Below, piece after piece: positions 1-11,720 of a DNA stretch of 64,000 nt. The stretch comes from Setophaga petechia (lineage: Eukaryota; Chordata; Aves; Passeriformes; Parulidae): assembly GCA_024362935.1 (NCBI GenBank), contig JANCRA010000067.1, forward strand, positions 481,795-545,794. The letters are read 5' to 3'. The translations under genes and the position numbers were made by a program. Position 1 is the stretch's first letter. Each line of letters starts with the position of its first letter. A model generated the notes under the pieces. That model had not been told where the DNA came from. It saw nothing but the letters and a program-made list of their open reading frames with translations, and ran no database searches.

Positions 1-152
1 AATTTTTAATTTTAATTTTTAATTTTTAATTTTTAATTTTTAATTTTTAATTTTTAATTTTTAATTTTTATATTTCATTTTAATTTTTAATTTTAATTTT
101 TAATTTTTAATTTTTATTTTTATTTTTTATTTTTATTTTTATTTTTTTTTCT
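1..152. repeat. TTTTTAA-type simple repeat
   Basis: The + strand is a run of T-rich heptamers of the form TTTTTAA, decaying after about position 70 into TTTTTA and then plain T runs. It is a low-complexity simple repeat cut by the window edge, so its full length is unknown. Confidence 0.9.
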
Positions 153-439
153 AAATTTATATATCTGCATCAAACAAGGACTAAAATGGTGAAACTCAGT
201 TTTGTGCTGAGTGAGAGAGAATCAGGAGAGAGACCCTGAGCAAGGGTGGGAGTGAATCCCTCAGAAAAGCCCAGTCAGGATTGTGGGATGAGCGGAAAAC
301 CTTTTGTAGTTCCTGGAAAATACAAATTTTGGCATCCAGATCCATCATTTTCCATTTTTCTGGAACACAATGAGATGCCCAAGGAAAATCCCTGCACCCA
401 TCAAAAAATCCTGATTATCACCTGCCTCAGCCTGCACAA
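153..439. other. Single-copy spacer, no feature seen
   Basis: Mixed-composition sequence between the simple repeat and the keto-rich array. An open frame of 98 codons starts at 246, but it runs into the A-poor array and shows no recognisable motif. I see no gene here. Confidence 0.5.
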
Positions 440-3400
440 ATCTCGGTTTTATTTGTATGCTTTTATTTGTTTTTTATTGTTTTGTTTTGAGTTTGTTTTT
501 TTGTCGTTGTTGTTATTTGGGATTTTTTTTGTTTTGTTTTGAGTTTTTAGTTAGTTTGGGGTTTTTTTTTTTGCTTTTTTTCATTTTCTTTTGGTTTGGG
601 TTCTTTGGTTTTTTTGGATTTTTTTCCTTTTGTTTTGTTTTGGGTTTGGCTTCTTTTTTTTGTGACTTTGGATGGGGTTGGGGTTTGGTTTTCTTTTCTT
701 GTATTGTCTTGGATTTGTTGTTGATGCTTTTGGGGTTTTTTTTTTTGGTTGGTTTGGTTTTGGTTTGGGTTTTTTGATTTTTGGTTTTTTTGTGGTTTTT
801 TTTAGTTTGGGGATTTTTTGTTGATTTTGGGGTCGGTTGGTTTTTTGGTTTTGTTTTGTTTTGGGTTTGGTTTTTTTGTTGTTTCTTTGGGGGATTTGGG
901 GTTTTTGGGTTTTTTATTCTTGTTTTGTCTTGGATTTGTTGTTGCTTTTTGGTTTTTTCTTTTACTTTTACTTTGGGTTTTTTATTTGTTTGTTATTTGT
1001 GTTTTTTTCATTTTGTTTTAGTTTGGGGTTTATTTGCTGATTTTAGGCTCGGTTGGTTTTTTTGTTTTGTTTTGGGTTTGTTGTTGCTTTTTGGGTTTTG
1101 TTTTTATTTTGTTTTACTTTGTTTTGGGGTTGGGTTTTTTGTTTGTTTTTTGAGGTTTTTACATTTTCTTTTGTGCTGAGTTTCTTTTTTGGGTTTTATC
1201 TTTGTTTTGTTTTGCTTTGTTTTGGGTTTTTTTTTTTATTTATTTTTTTGAGGTTTTTAAATTTTCCTTTGTGTTGAGTTTCTTTTTTTATTGTTTTATT
1301 TTTGCAGGGGGGTTGGGCTTTTTTTTTTTGTTTTATTTTGGGATTTTTGTTGTTGGTTTTGGGGTTTTTTTTGGGTTTTTTTTGGTTTGTTTTGTTTAAG
1401 GTTTGGGGTTTTTGTTTCTTCTTTGGGGATTTTTCATTTTGTTTTAGTTTGGGGTTTTTTGTTGATTTTAGGCTCGGTTGGTTTTTTGTTTTGTTTTGTT
1501 TTGGGTTTGTTGTTGCTTTTTGGGTTTTGTTTTTATTTTGTTTTGCTTTGTTTTTGGGGTTGGGTTTTTTGTTTGTTTTTTGAGGTTTTTACATTTTCTT
1601 TTGTTTTGAGTTTCTCTTTTGGGTTTTGTTTTTGTTTTGTTTTGCTTTGTTTTGGGTTTTTTTTTCTTTATTTAATTTTTGAGGTTTTTAAATTTTCTTT
1701 TCTGTTGAGTTTTTTTTTTTATTGTTTTATGTTTCCAGGAGGGTTGGCCTTTTGTTTTGTTTTATTTTGGGATTTTTGTTGTTGGTTTTGGGGTTTTTTT
1801 TGGGTTTTTTTTGGTTTGTTTTGTTTAAGGTTTGGGGTTTTTGTTTCTTCTTTGGGGATTTTTCATTTTGCTTTAGTTTGGGGTTTTTTGTTGATTTTGG
1901 GCTCGGTCGTTTTTTTTGTTTTGTTTTGGGTTTGTTGTTGCCTTTTGGGTTTTGTTTTTATTTTGTTTTGCTTTGTTTTGGGGTTGGGTTTTATGTTTGT
2001 TTCTTGAGGTTTTAAAATTTTGTTTTGTTTTGAGTTTCTTTTTTGGGTTCTGTTTTTGTTTTGCTTTGCTTTGGGGTTGGGTTTTTACTTTTTGAGGTTT
2101 TTACATTTTCTTTTGTGTTCAGTTTCTTTTTTTATTGTTTTATTTTTGCAGGGTGGTTGGGCTTTTTGTTTTGTTTTGGGATTTTTGTTGTTCGTCTTGG
2201 GGTTTTTTGGGTTTTTTTTGGTTTGTTTTGTTTAAGGTTTGGGGTTTTTGTTTCTTCTTTGGGGATTTTTCATTTTGTTTTAGTTTGGGGTTTTTTGTTG
2301 ATTTTAGGCTCGGTTGGTTTTTTGTTTTGTTTTGTTTTGGGTTTGTTGTTGCTTTTTGGGTTTTGTTTTTATTTTGTTTTGCTTTGTTTTTGGGGTTGGG
2401 TTTTTTGTTTGTTTTTTGAGGTTTTTACATTTTCTTTTGTTTTGAGTTTCTCTTTTGGGTTTTATCTTTGTTTTGTTTTGCTTTGTTTTGGGTTTTTTTT
2501 TTTATTTATTTTTTTGAGGTTTTTAAATTTTCTTTTGTGTTGAGTTTCTTTTTTTATTGTTTTATTTTTGCAGGGGGGTTGGGCTTTTTGTTTTCTTTTA
2601 TTTTGGGATTTTTGTTGTTGGTTTTGGGGTTTTTTGGGTTTTTTTTTTTTGTTTTGTTTAGGGTTTGGCTTTTTTGTTTGTTATTTGTGGTTTTTTCATT
2701 TTGTTTTAGTTTGGGGTTTTTTGTTGATTTTAGGCTCGGTTGGTTTTTTGTTTTGTTTTGGGTTTGTTGTTGCTATTTGGGTTTTGTTTTTATTTTGTTT
2801 TGCTTTGTTTTTGGGGTTGGGTTTTTTGTTTGTTTTTTGAGGTTTTTACATTTTCTTTTGTTTTGAGTTTCTTTTTTGGGTTTTGTTTTTGTTTTGTTTT
2901 GCTTTGTTTTGGGTTTTTTTTTCTTTATTTATTTTTTTGAGGTTTTTAAATTTTCTTTTCTGTTGAGTTTTTTTTTTTATTGTTTTATGTTTCCAGGAGG
3001 GTTGGCCTTTTGTTTTGTTTTATTTTGGGATTTTTGTTGTTGGTTTTGGGGTTTTTTTTGGTTTTTTTTGTTTTGTTTTTTTTTAGGGTTTGGGTTTTTT
3101 GTTTGTTATTTGTGGTTTTTTCATTTTGTTTTAGTTTGGGGTTTTTTGTTGATTTTAGGCTCGGTTGGTTTTTTGTTTTGTTTTGGGTTTGCTGTTGCTT
3201 TTTGGGTTTTGTTTTGTTTTGCTTTGTTTTGGGGTTGGGCTTTTTGTTTTGTTTTATTTTGGGATTTTTGTTGTTGGTTTTGGGGGTTTTTTTTGTTTGT
3301 TTTTGTTTTGTTTTGTTTAGGGTTTGGGTTTTTTGTTTGCTCTTTGGGGATTTTTCATTTTGTTTTAGTTTGGGGTTTATTTGTTGATTTTAGGGTTGGT

Positions 3401-4400
3401 TGGTTTTTTTGTTTTGTTTTGTTTTGGGTTTGTTGTTGCTTTTTGGGTTTTTATTTTGTTTTGCTTTGTTTTTGGGGTTGGGTTTTTTGTTTGTTTTTTG
3501 AGGTTTTTACATTTTCTTTTGTTTTGAGTTTCTCTTTTGGGTTTTATCTTTGTTTTGTTTTGCTTTGTTTTGGGTTTTTTTTTTTATTTATTTTTTTGAG
3601 GTTTTTAAATTTTCCTTTGTGTTGAGTTTCTTTTTTTATTGTTTTATTTTTGCAGGGGGGTTGGGCTTTTTTTTTGTTTTATTTTGGGATTTTTGTTGTT
3701 GGTTTTGGGGTTTTTTTGGGTTTTTTTGTTTTGTTTTGTTTAGGGTTTGGGGTTTTTGTTTCTTCTTTGGGGATTTTTCATTTTGTTTTAGTTTGGGGTT
3801 TTTGTTGATTTTAGGGTCGGTTGGTTTTTTGTTTTATTTTGGGTTTGCTGTTGCTTTTTGGGTTTTGTTTTTATTTTGTTTTGCTTTGTTTTGGGGTTGG
3901 GTTTTTTATTTATTTTTTGAGGTTTCTAAATTTTATTTTGTTTTGAGTTTCTTTTTTTATTGTGGTTTTTTTTGCAGGGTGGTTGGGCTTTTTTGTTTTT
4001 TTGGGAGAATTGTGTTGTTGGTTTTGGGGTTTTTTGGGTTTTTGTGTTTTGTTTAGGGTTTGGGATTTTTGTTTGTTTGTTCTTTGGGGTTTTTTAATTT
4101 TGTTTTGGTTTGGGGTTTTTTGGTTGTTTTTTTGGGGGGGCCTTGGTTTTTTGTTTCATTTTGGGTTTTTTACTGCTGTTGTTATTGGGGTTTTTTTGTT
4201 TTTTGTTTTCTTTTGGGTTTGGTTTTTTGCTTATTTCTTTGCTTTTGGGATTTTTGTTTTGTTTTGGGTTTGGCTTTTTTGTTGGTTTTTTGAGGGGGGT
4301 TGGGATTTTTGTTCCTTTTTTTGTTTATTGTGTTTTGGATTTGTTTTGGGGTTTTTTTGTTTGTTTTGGGTTTGGGTTTTTTGTTTCTTTGATTTATAGG
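440..4400 (+). repeat. Keto-rich (G+T) tandem array, domain A, about 420-bp higher-order units
   Basis: The + strand is almost entirely T and G, with A and C very rare. A marker of the form TCGGTTGGTTTT recurs near 832, 1050, 1471, 1901, 2308, 2737, 3158, 3390 and 3810. Most spacings are 407-430 bp, with two short ones of about 220-230 bp, so the array has a higher-order unit of about 420 bp and two partial units. Each unit contains shared sub-blocks, such as T-rich runs followed by GCAGGG and TTGGGC. Long open frames on the + strand (for example 1291-2007) follow from the lack of A, which removes TAA, TAG and TGA. They encode only F, L, G, V, W and C and are not genes. Confidence 0.85.
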
Positions 4401-7400
4401 GTTTTTTTCTGTTTTGTTTTGGGTTTGGGTTTGGGGTTTTTGGTTGGTTTTTTTGGGGGGTGTTTTTTTGGGGTTTTTTTGGTTGGTTGGTTTGTTTTGG
4501 GTTTTTATTGTTGTTTTTTGGGGGTTTTTGTTGTTTTTTTGGGTATGGGGTTTTTTTTGGTTTTTGGTTGGTTGGTTGGTTTGTTTTTTGGTTTTTATTT
4601 TTGTTGTTTTTGGGGTTTTGTTTTGTTTTGGGTATGGGGTTTTGGGGGTTTTCTTGTTGTTTTTTTGGGGAGTTTTTTGAGTTTTTTGGTTTCTGGTTGG
4701 TTGGTTTGTTTTGGGATTTTATTGTTGTTTTTTGGGGTTTTTTGTTTTGGGAATAGGGTTTTTTGGGATTTTTTGTTGTTTTTTGGGGAGTTTTATGGGG
4801 TTTTTTGTTTTTTGGTTGGTTGGTTGGTTTATTTTGGGTTTTTATTGTTGTTGTTTTTTGGGTTTTTTTGTTTTGTTTTGGGTATGGAGTTTTTTTTTGC
4901 TGTGTTTTTGGGGAGTTTTTTGGGTTCTTTGTTTGTTTGGTTGGTTGGTTTGTTTTGGGTTTTTATTGCTGTTTTTTGGAGGTTTTTTGTTTTGTTTTGG
5001 GTATGGGGGTTTTTTTGTTGGTTTTTTGGGGAGATTTTTTGGTTTTCGGGTTTTTTGGTTTTTGGTTGGTTGGTTTGTTTTGGGGTTTTATTGTCGTTTT
5101 TTGGGTTTTTTGTTTTGTTTGGGGTATGGGGTTTTTTGGGTTTTTTTGGGGAGTTTTTTTGGGTTTTTTGGTTGTTTGGTTGGTTTGTTTTGGGTTTTTA
5201 TTGGTTTTTTGGGGGTTTTTGTTTTCTTTTAGGTATAGGGTTTTTTGTTGTTTTTTGGGGAGTTTTTTGGGTTTTTCCGTGTTTTGGTTTTGGTTGATTG
5301 GTTGGTTGTTTTGCTTGGTGTTTTTATTGTTATTTTTTGGAGTTTTTTGTTTTGTTTTGGGTATAGGGTTTTTGTTGTTTTTTTGGGGGAGTTTCTGGGT
5401 TTTTTTTTTTGTTTTTTGGTTGGTTGGTTGGTTTGTTTTGGGTTTTTATTTTTATTTTTGGGGGGTTTTGTTTTGTTTTTTTTGGGGAGTTTTTTGTTTT
5501 TTTTTGTTTTTTGGTTGGTTGGTTGGGTTTGGGTTTTTATTGTTGTTTTTTTTTGCAGGTTTTTTGTTTTGTTTTGGGTATGGGGTTTTTTTGTTGTTTT
5601 TTTTGGGGAGTTTTTTGGGATTTTTTGGTTTTTGGTTGGTTGGTTGGTTTGTTTTTTTAGGTTTTATTGTTGTTGTTTTTTGGGGGTCTTTGTTTTGTTT
5701 TGGGTATAGGGGTTTTTGGGGTTTTTTGTTGTTTTTTTTGGGGAGTTTCTTGGGGGTTTTTTTATTTTTTGGTTGGTTGGTTGGTTTGGTTTGGGTTTTT
5801 ATTTTTATTTTGGGGGGTTTTGTTTTGTTTTTTTGAGGAGTTTTTTGGGTTTTTTTGTTTTCTGGTTGGTTGGTTTGTTTTGGTTTTTTATTGGTTTTTT
5901 GGGGTTTTTTGTTTTGTTTTGGGTATGGGGTTTTTTTTGTTGTTTTTTTGGGGAGTTTTTGGGGATTTTTTTTTTTTTGGTTGGTTGGTTTGTTTGTTTT
6001 GGGGTTTTATTGTTGTTTTTGGGGGTTTTTGTTTTGTTTTTGGTATAGGGTTTTTTATGTTGTGTTTTTGGGGAGTTTTTTGGGTTTTCTTGTTTTTGGT
6101 TGGTTGGTAGGTTTTGGGTTTTTTACTGTTGTTTTTTGGGGGTTTTAGTTTTGTTTTTGGTATAGGGTTTTTTTTTTGTTGGTTTTTTTGGGGAGTTTTT
6201 GGGTTTTTGGGTTTTTTGTTTTTTGGTTGGTTGGTTTGTTTTGGGTTTTTATTGTTGTTGTTTTTTGGGGTTTTCTTTTGGGTATGGGGTTTTTATGTTG
6301 TGTTTTTGGGGAGTTTTTTGGGTTTGTTTGTTTTTTGGTTGGTTGGTTGGTTTGTTTTAGGTTTTTTTGTTGTTTTTTTGGGGAGTTTTTTTGGTTTTCG
6401 GGTTTTTTGGTTTTTGGTTGGTTGGTTGGTTTGTTTGGCGGTTTTATTGTTCTTTTTTGGGGTTTTTTGTTTTGTTTTGGGTATAGGGATTTTGGTTTTT
6501 TTTTGGGGAGTTTTTTTGGTTGATTGGTTGGTTTGTTTTGAGGTTTTATTGTTCTTTTTTGGGGTTTTTTGTTTTGTTTTGGGTATAGGGATTTTGTTAT
6601 TTTTTTGGGGAGTTTTTTGGGTTTTCGGGTTTTTTGGTTGGTTGGTTGGTTTGTTTTGAGGTTTTGTTGTTGTTTTTTGGGTTTTTTTTGTTTTGTTTTG
6701 GGTTTGGGGTTTTTTGTTGGTTTTTTGGGGAGGTTTTTTTTTTGGTTTTCAGGTTTTTTTGTTTTTTGTTTGGTTGGTTGGTTGGTTTTGGGTTTTTATT
6801 GTTGTTTTTTGGGGTTTTTGTTTTGTCTTAGGTATAGGGTTTTTTGGGGTTTTTTTGGGAGTTTTTTGGTTGGTTTTGGGTTTTTATTGTTTTTTGGGGT
6901 TTTTTGTTTTGTTTTTCATATAGGTTTTTTTTGTTGTTTTTTGGGGAGTTTCTTGGGGTTTTTTGTTTTTTGGTTGGTCGGTTGGTTTTGGGTTTTTACT
7001 GTTGTTTTTTGGGGGTTTTTGTTTGTTTTTGGTATAGGGTTTTTTTTTGTTGGTTTTTTGGTGGAGTTTTTGGGTTTTTGGATTTTTTGTTTTTTGGTTG
7101 GTTGGTTTGTTTTGGGTTTTACTGTTGTTGTTTTTTGGGGTTTTCTTTTGGGTATGGGGTTTTTATGTTGTGTTTTTGGGGAGTTTTTTGGGGAGTTTTT
7201 TGGTTGGTCGGTTGGTTTGTTTTGGGTTTTTTTGGGTTTTTTTTGGGGGAGATTTTTTGGTTTTTGGGTTTTTTGGTTTTTGGTTGGTTGGTTGGTTTGC
7301 TTGGCGGTTTTATTGTTCTTTTTTTGGGGTTTTTTGTTTTGTTTTGGTATGGGGATTTTGGGGTTTTTTTGAGAGTTTTTTGGGTTTTTTGGTTGGTTGG

Positions 7401-8680
7401 TTGGTTTGTTTTGAGGTTTTGTTGTTGTTTTTTGGGGGTTTTTTGTTTTGTTTTGGGTATGGGGTTTTTTTTGTTGTCTTTTTGGGGAGTTATTTTTTTG
7501 TTTTCGGGTTTTTTGGTTTTTGGTTGGTTGGTTGGTTTGTTTTGGGGTTTTATTGTTGTTTTTTGGGGGTTTTAGTTTTGTTTTTTGGTATATGGGTTTT
7601 TTTGTTGGTTTTTTTGGGGAGTTTTTGGGTTTTTGGATTTTTTGTTTTTTGGTTGATTGGTTTGTTTTGGGTTTTTACTGTTGTTGTTTTTTAGGGTTTT
7701 GTTTTGGGTATGGGGTTTTTATGTTGTTTTTTTTGGGGAGTTTTTTGGGTTTGTTTGTTTTTTGGTTGGTCGGTTGGTTTGTTTTGGGATTTTTGTTGTT
7801 TTTTGGAGTTTTTTGTATTGTTTTGGGTATAGAGTTTTTATGTTGTATTTTTGGGGAGTTTTTTTGGGTTTTTTGTTTTTTGGTTGGTCGGTTGGTTTGT
7901 TTTGGGTTTTTTTGGTTTTTTTTTGGGGGAGATTTTTTGGTTTTTGGGTTTTTTGGTTTTTGGTTGGTTGGTTGGTTTGTTTGGTGTTTTTATTGCTCTT
8001 TTTTGGGGTTTTTTGTTTTGTTTTGGGTATAGGGATTTTGGGTTTTTTTTGGGGAGTTTTTTGGGTTTTTTGGTTGGTTGGTTGGTTTGTTTTGAGGTTT
8101 TGTTGTTGTTTTTTTGGGGTTTTTTGTTTTGTTTTGGGTATAGGGGTTTTGGGTTTTTTTTTGTTGTTTTTTGGGGAGTTTTTTGGGTGTTTTTTTTGTT
8201 TTTTGGTTTGTTGGTTGGTTGGTTTTGGGTTTTATTGTTGTTTTTGGGGGGTTTTAGTTTGTTTTTTGGTATAGGGGTTTTTTTGTTGGTTTTTTTGGGG
8301 AGTTTTTTGGGTTTTCGGATTTTTTGTTTTGTTGGTTGGTTGGTTTGTTTTGGGTTTTTATTGTTGTTGTTTTTTGGATTTTTTGTTTTGGGTATGGGGT
8401 TTTTTGGTTGTTTTTTTGGGGAGTTTTTTTGGGGTTTTTTGTTTTTTGATTGGTTGGTTGGTTGGTTTGTTTGGGTTTTTATTGGTTTTTTTGGGGTTTT
8501 TTGTTTTGTCTTAGGTATAGGGCTTTTTGGGGTTTTTTTTGGGAGTTTTTTGGTTGGTTGGTTGGTTGGTTTTGGGTTTTTATTGTTTTTTGGGGTTTTT
8601 TGTTTTGTTTTGGATGTAGGGTTTTTTGTTGTGTTTTTGGGGAGTTTTTTGGGTATTTTGTTTATTATTTTTTCTCTTCC
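4401..8680 (+). repeat. Keto-rich tandem array, domain B, about 125-bp units with GGTT runs
   Basis: This continues the A- and C-depleted sequence with a different unit. A GGGTATGGGG or GGGTATAGGG marker recurs from about 4542 to 8600, mostly 100-130 bp apart, with some double spacings near 218 bp. Each unit also holds three or four consecutive GGTT motifs, a GTTTTGTTTTGGG block and a GGGGAGTTTT block. I estimate about 30 units. The GGTT runs could fold as two-tetrad G-quadruplexes; that is inference from the motif. Open frames of 200-395 codons here (for example 4110-5297 and 4763-5836) are composition artefacts. Confidence 0.85.
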
Positions 8681-8739
8681 CTCATCTCTTGGCTCCCGTG
8701 GGAATAAGAATATAAAAGAATAACTTTCCCAGAGTTATT

Positions 8740-9130
8740 AGTAGGTGTTATTACCTTTTATTAATGAGGCAATTAGTAATGAATTAGGTGTTATTACCAT
8801 TTATTAATGAAGCAATTAGTAATGGCATCATTGCACAGATGGAGAAAGAGTTTCACTCCCATCCTCATGGAAAGAAAGAAATAATAAAAGAAATTATCAA
8901 TAAAATATATAACAGTTTATTTTTATTTATTTATTTATTTATTATTTTATTATATTTTTATTTTTATTTTTTATTAGTAGGTGTTATTACCATTTATTAA
9001 TGAAGCAATTAGTAATAGCATCATGGCACAGATGGAGAAAGAGCTTCACTCCCATCCTCATGGAAAAAAAGAAATAATAAAAGAAATTGTAAATAAAATA
9101 AATAACACTTTATTTATTATTTCTTTCTAA
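8740..9130. repeat. Local duplication, about 193 bp, AT-rich
   Basis: The motif GGTGTTATTACC occurs at 8744, 8787 and 8980. The 8787 and 8980 copies share about 150 bp, including CAGATGGAGAAAGAG and TTCACTCCCATCCTCATGG, separated by T/A-rich filler. The 8744 copy is a partial 43-bp repeat of the unit start. I could not assign it to a known family. Confidence 0.75.
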
Positions 9131-9204
9131 TGAAAAGAAATAATAAAATAAATATTTATTTCTTTTAAAGAAATAAAGTAGTAAAGAAATACTGGTATTT
9201 CTTT

Positions 9205-9590
9205 ATAATAATTATATTATATTATATTATATTATATTATATTATATTATATTATATTATATTAATTTATATTATATTATATTATATTATATTATATTAT
9301 ATTATATTATATTATATATAATATATATTAATATATAATAATATGTATTAATATATATTATAATATATATTATATATAATATTATATATTAATATATATT
9401 ACTATTATATATAGTATACATAATATATAGTATTATATATAATACTATAATATTATATATTATATATAATATTATATATATTAATATATATATTATATAT
9501 TATATATTATATATAAATATATAATAATAACATAATATTATATATAAATTATATATAATAAAATAATATTATTATAAAGAAATAACAATA
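9205..9590. repeat. TATTA and TATA microsatellite tract
   Basis: From about 9205 to 9318 a pentamer of the form ATATT is repeated, interrupted near 9262. It is followed by irregular TATA/ATAATATT sequence to about 9590. Nothing else is visible in this tract. Confidence 0.9.
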
Positions 9591-10056
9591 ATACATTACA
9601 AACATATTTTTTTTACATTTTTATTAATAAATACAAATGTAATAAAAAATACATTTGCTTGTAATGTTATTTACAGGCAAAAAGGGAGATTGCTGCTTGA
9701 GATCACCCAGGATATTTGTAACAAGATAAGAGACCTGACAATGCCCAGACCGTGGGATTGATCCCTGTCTGGGCCATTCCTTCAATTGGGCCTCGATGAT
9801 CTGTCTGGATTCCTTCCAGCTCGGAACACTGAGCTGATCCATCCCAGCATATTCAGATATTCCAGATATCCTGATGTGATTTCTGTCATGGAATTTACAG
9901 GGGGAGGCTGAGCCCTTGGATTTGTTTTTAGTGCTTAAAACCCTCACTCAGTCTGATCATCGTGGTGTTGGGTTTTTTTAAAATATTTAATTTTTAACAC
10001 TGAAGAGTGTGGGCTTGGCTCAGACTGCACAGATCCCTCCCAGGTAACCCGTGGGA
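9591..10056. other. Spacer, no feature recognised
   Basis: AT-rich at the left, then mixed composition. A minus-strand open frame of 107 codons (9624-9947) has no recognisable domain and I treat it as chance. Confidence 0.4.
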
Positions 10057-10062
10057 CATCAG

Positions 10063-10389
10063 TGTGGACAGGTTTTTACTGAGACACAGTCTATGAGAAA
10101 AAACTGATGTGAGAAACTACATCTGAGAAAGAACAGCTGCCTAATCCAAGGACATGGTTTCTTTGAGCAAGAAGTTGTTTTATAAATTAAGTAATAACAA
10201 GAAGTAAAAAAGAAGCCACAAACATCTTGAGAAAGGTGTGGCTGACTTTTATAGCTGACCAATAGTGAGCTCTATTTTTGCAATATGTGTGAGCCTTATT
10301 ACTGTGATTATAAAAGTGTTTCTGTTCATCAATAAATCTGAGACCTGTCGGTCATCAGGAGATGAGCGACTCTCCCGTCTGCCCTGTCA
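10063..10389 (+). mobile_element. Solo LTR, family A copy 1, with perfect 6-bp target duplication
   Basis: The element starts TGTGGACAGG and ends GCCCTGTCA, giving the TG...CA termini of a retroviral LTR. It is flanked on both sides by CATCAG (10057-10062 and 10390-10395), an exact 6-bp target-site duplication. A TTTATAG box near 10247 and a polyadenylation signal AATAAA at 10331-10336 set the + orientation. It is 327 bp long. No primer-binding site or gag/pol sequence follows it, so this is a solo LTR left by recombination. A 6-bp duplication is typical of beta-retrovirus-like (ERVK) elements in birds; the family assignment is inference. A second copy lies at 37352-37665. Confidence 0.9.
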
Positions 10390-10836
10390 CATCAGGAATC
10401 TCCAAATGCCAGGCTGGAAAAGTGGCATTTCCCACTTTGCACCTGCTGATCCCTCGGGAATTCTTCAGCTTCCATTCCATCGCAGCAATGCCTTTATAAA
10501 CAGAGGCTGTGGGAGGCGTGGAGGCATTGGTGGAGGTGAGGCTGAGCTGTGGGAGAGGGGACAGAGGCCAGGCAGAGGTGGCCAAGGCAGCCCAGCAGGA
10601 AGTCCTGGCTAAGCCAGCCCCAGTTCCCACCTGTCGCCTGCAGTCCTTCCACAGGCACTAATAACAAAGGGTTTGTGTTTCCCCAGAGCCCTTCATCCCC
10701 CCTGATCCCAAAGCTCTCCACAGATGGCACCTCCAAAGGTCACAGCCACGGGCTGGAATCCAGCCTGGCCCGGCCACAACAATGGGAAGGGAGGAGAGGC
10801 ACGGCCAAGGGCAGCAGGGAGAATTCCCATTTATGC

Positions 10837-10918
10837 TGATGCCTCAGGTTTTGGCTTTTGTGTTTTTCAGATTCTGTGCTGCTTTAGTGTGTGGGGCTGA
10901 GCTTCATCTAAGGGGATG
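10837..10918 (+). mobile_element. LTR fragment, family E (5' end only)
   Basis: Starts TGATGCCTCAGG and matches the first 80 bases or so of the longer copies at 11261 and 39113, including GATTCTGTGCTGCTTTAG. Similarity stops near 10918, so this is a truncated or recombined remnant. Confidence 0.65.
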
Positions 10919-11260
10919 GTTTTTTGTCTGGGAGCAACATTCAAAATCATGGATGTAGAATTGGTAAGATTTGGGGATCATCACGTCCAGCCATCAAATA
11001 AATCTGGATAAAACAGAACCATCCTGACATCCCTGAAAAATCCAACCTTTCCTTTGTTACCTCTACTGGTATTTCAGAACTGTTGATTTATCCCTGAAAA
11101 ATTCCCATCATTTCAGGTAATGGAACCATCCTGAAAGAAAGAGGCTGGTGCCCTAAAGGGGAGATGGAATTTTCCATTTACCTGGAAATATCACCCAAAT
11201 TTGTACAGGAATGTGCAAACAATCCTGTCAGAAATCACACACGGCTCTTCCCACTTCCAG

Positions 11261-11720
11261 TGGTACCTCAGGTTTTAGATTTTATATTTTCAGATTCTGA
11301 ACTGCTTCAGTGTGTGGGTCTGAGCTTCACATCAGGGCATGCTGAGCTCTGTGCACAGAGCAGGGAGACAAAACAATTCCTGCTCCAGCTGGGCACCAAG
11401 GACAAATGATCCAAATCTCAGCCCAAGAGCACAAACCCCGTGGGCTGGAGAGAGAAAAACAAGCAGGGTGGGACTGCCTGGGCTAAAGCTGGGATGGGAC
11501 AATGAACTGCAAGATGCAAATGGAGCAGAACTGATCCCAGGGAGAGAGCCCGGGAGCGCTCGTGCATTTTGGGGCCATTTTGGTTCATCTTGGGTGCAGC
11601 CCTGGCTGGGCTCTGGTGCTGCCCAAGGTGCATCCATGGAGGAGATCCTTCTAGTAAATCCCTGCTTTATTCTTTAGCTCTGTCCAGTCTCTGCTCCAGC
11701 TCAGCCTGCACAAGGCATCA
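11261..11720 (+). mobile_element. LTR-like element, family E, uninterrupted copy
   Basis: About 460 bp, matching the copy that starts at 39113 along its whole length. The family ends are TGATGCC and GGCATCA, which are inverted complements; this copy starts with the variant TGGTACC and ends GGCATCA. A TAAATCCCTGCTTTATT block near 11657 looks like a polyadenylation region, which suggests the + orientation. I see no clear target duplication. This copy lacks the two insertions found in the 39-kb copy and so serves as its empty-site reference. Small open frames inside are not genes. Confidence 0.7.

Noticed and set aside
1300..3660. Splice-acceptor-like T runs followed by GCAGG in the keto array
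   Set aside because: They recur with the higher-order unit and lack donor sites or a coding frame that would make sense.
457..8723. Many + strand open frames of 60-395 codons across the keto-rich array
   Set aside because: All three stops need an A and the array has almost none. The predicted proteins consist only of F, L, G, V, W, C and similar residues, and neighbouring frames are open at once.
8787..9070. MIR-like SINE core (CAGATGGAGAAAGAG)
   Set aside because: The similarity is limited to about 15 bases in an AT-rich duplication and no other MIR landmark is present.
9205..9318. Telomere-like or centromere-like repeat
   Set aside because: The motif is a plain ATATT pentamer. No TTAGGG arrays were seen in the window.
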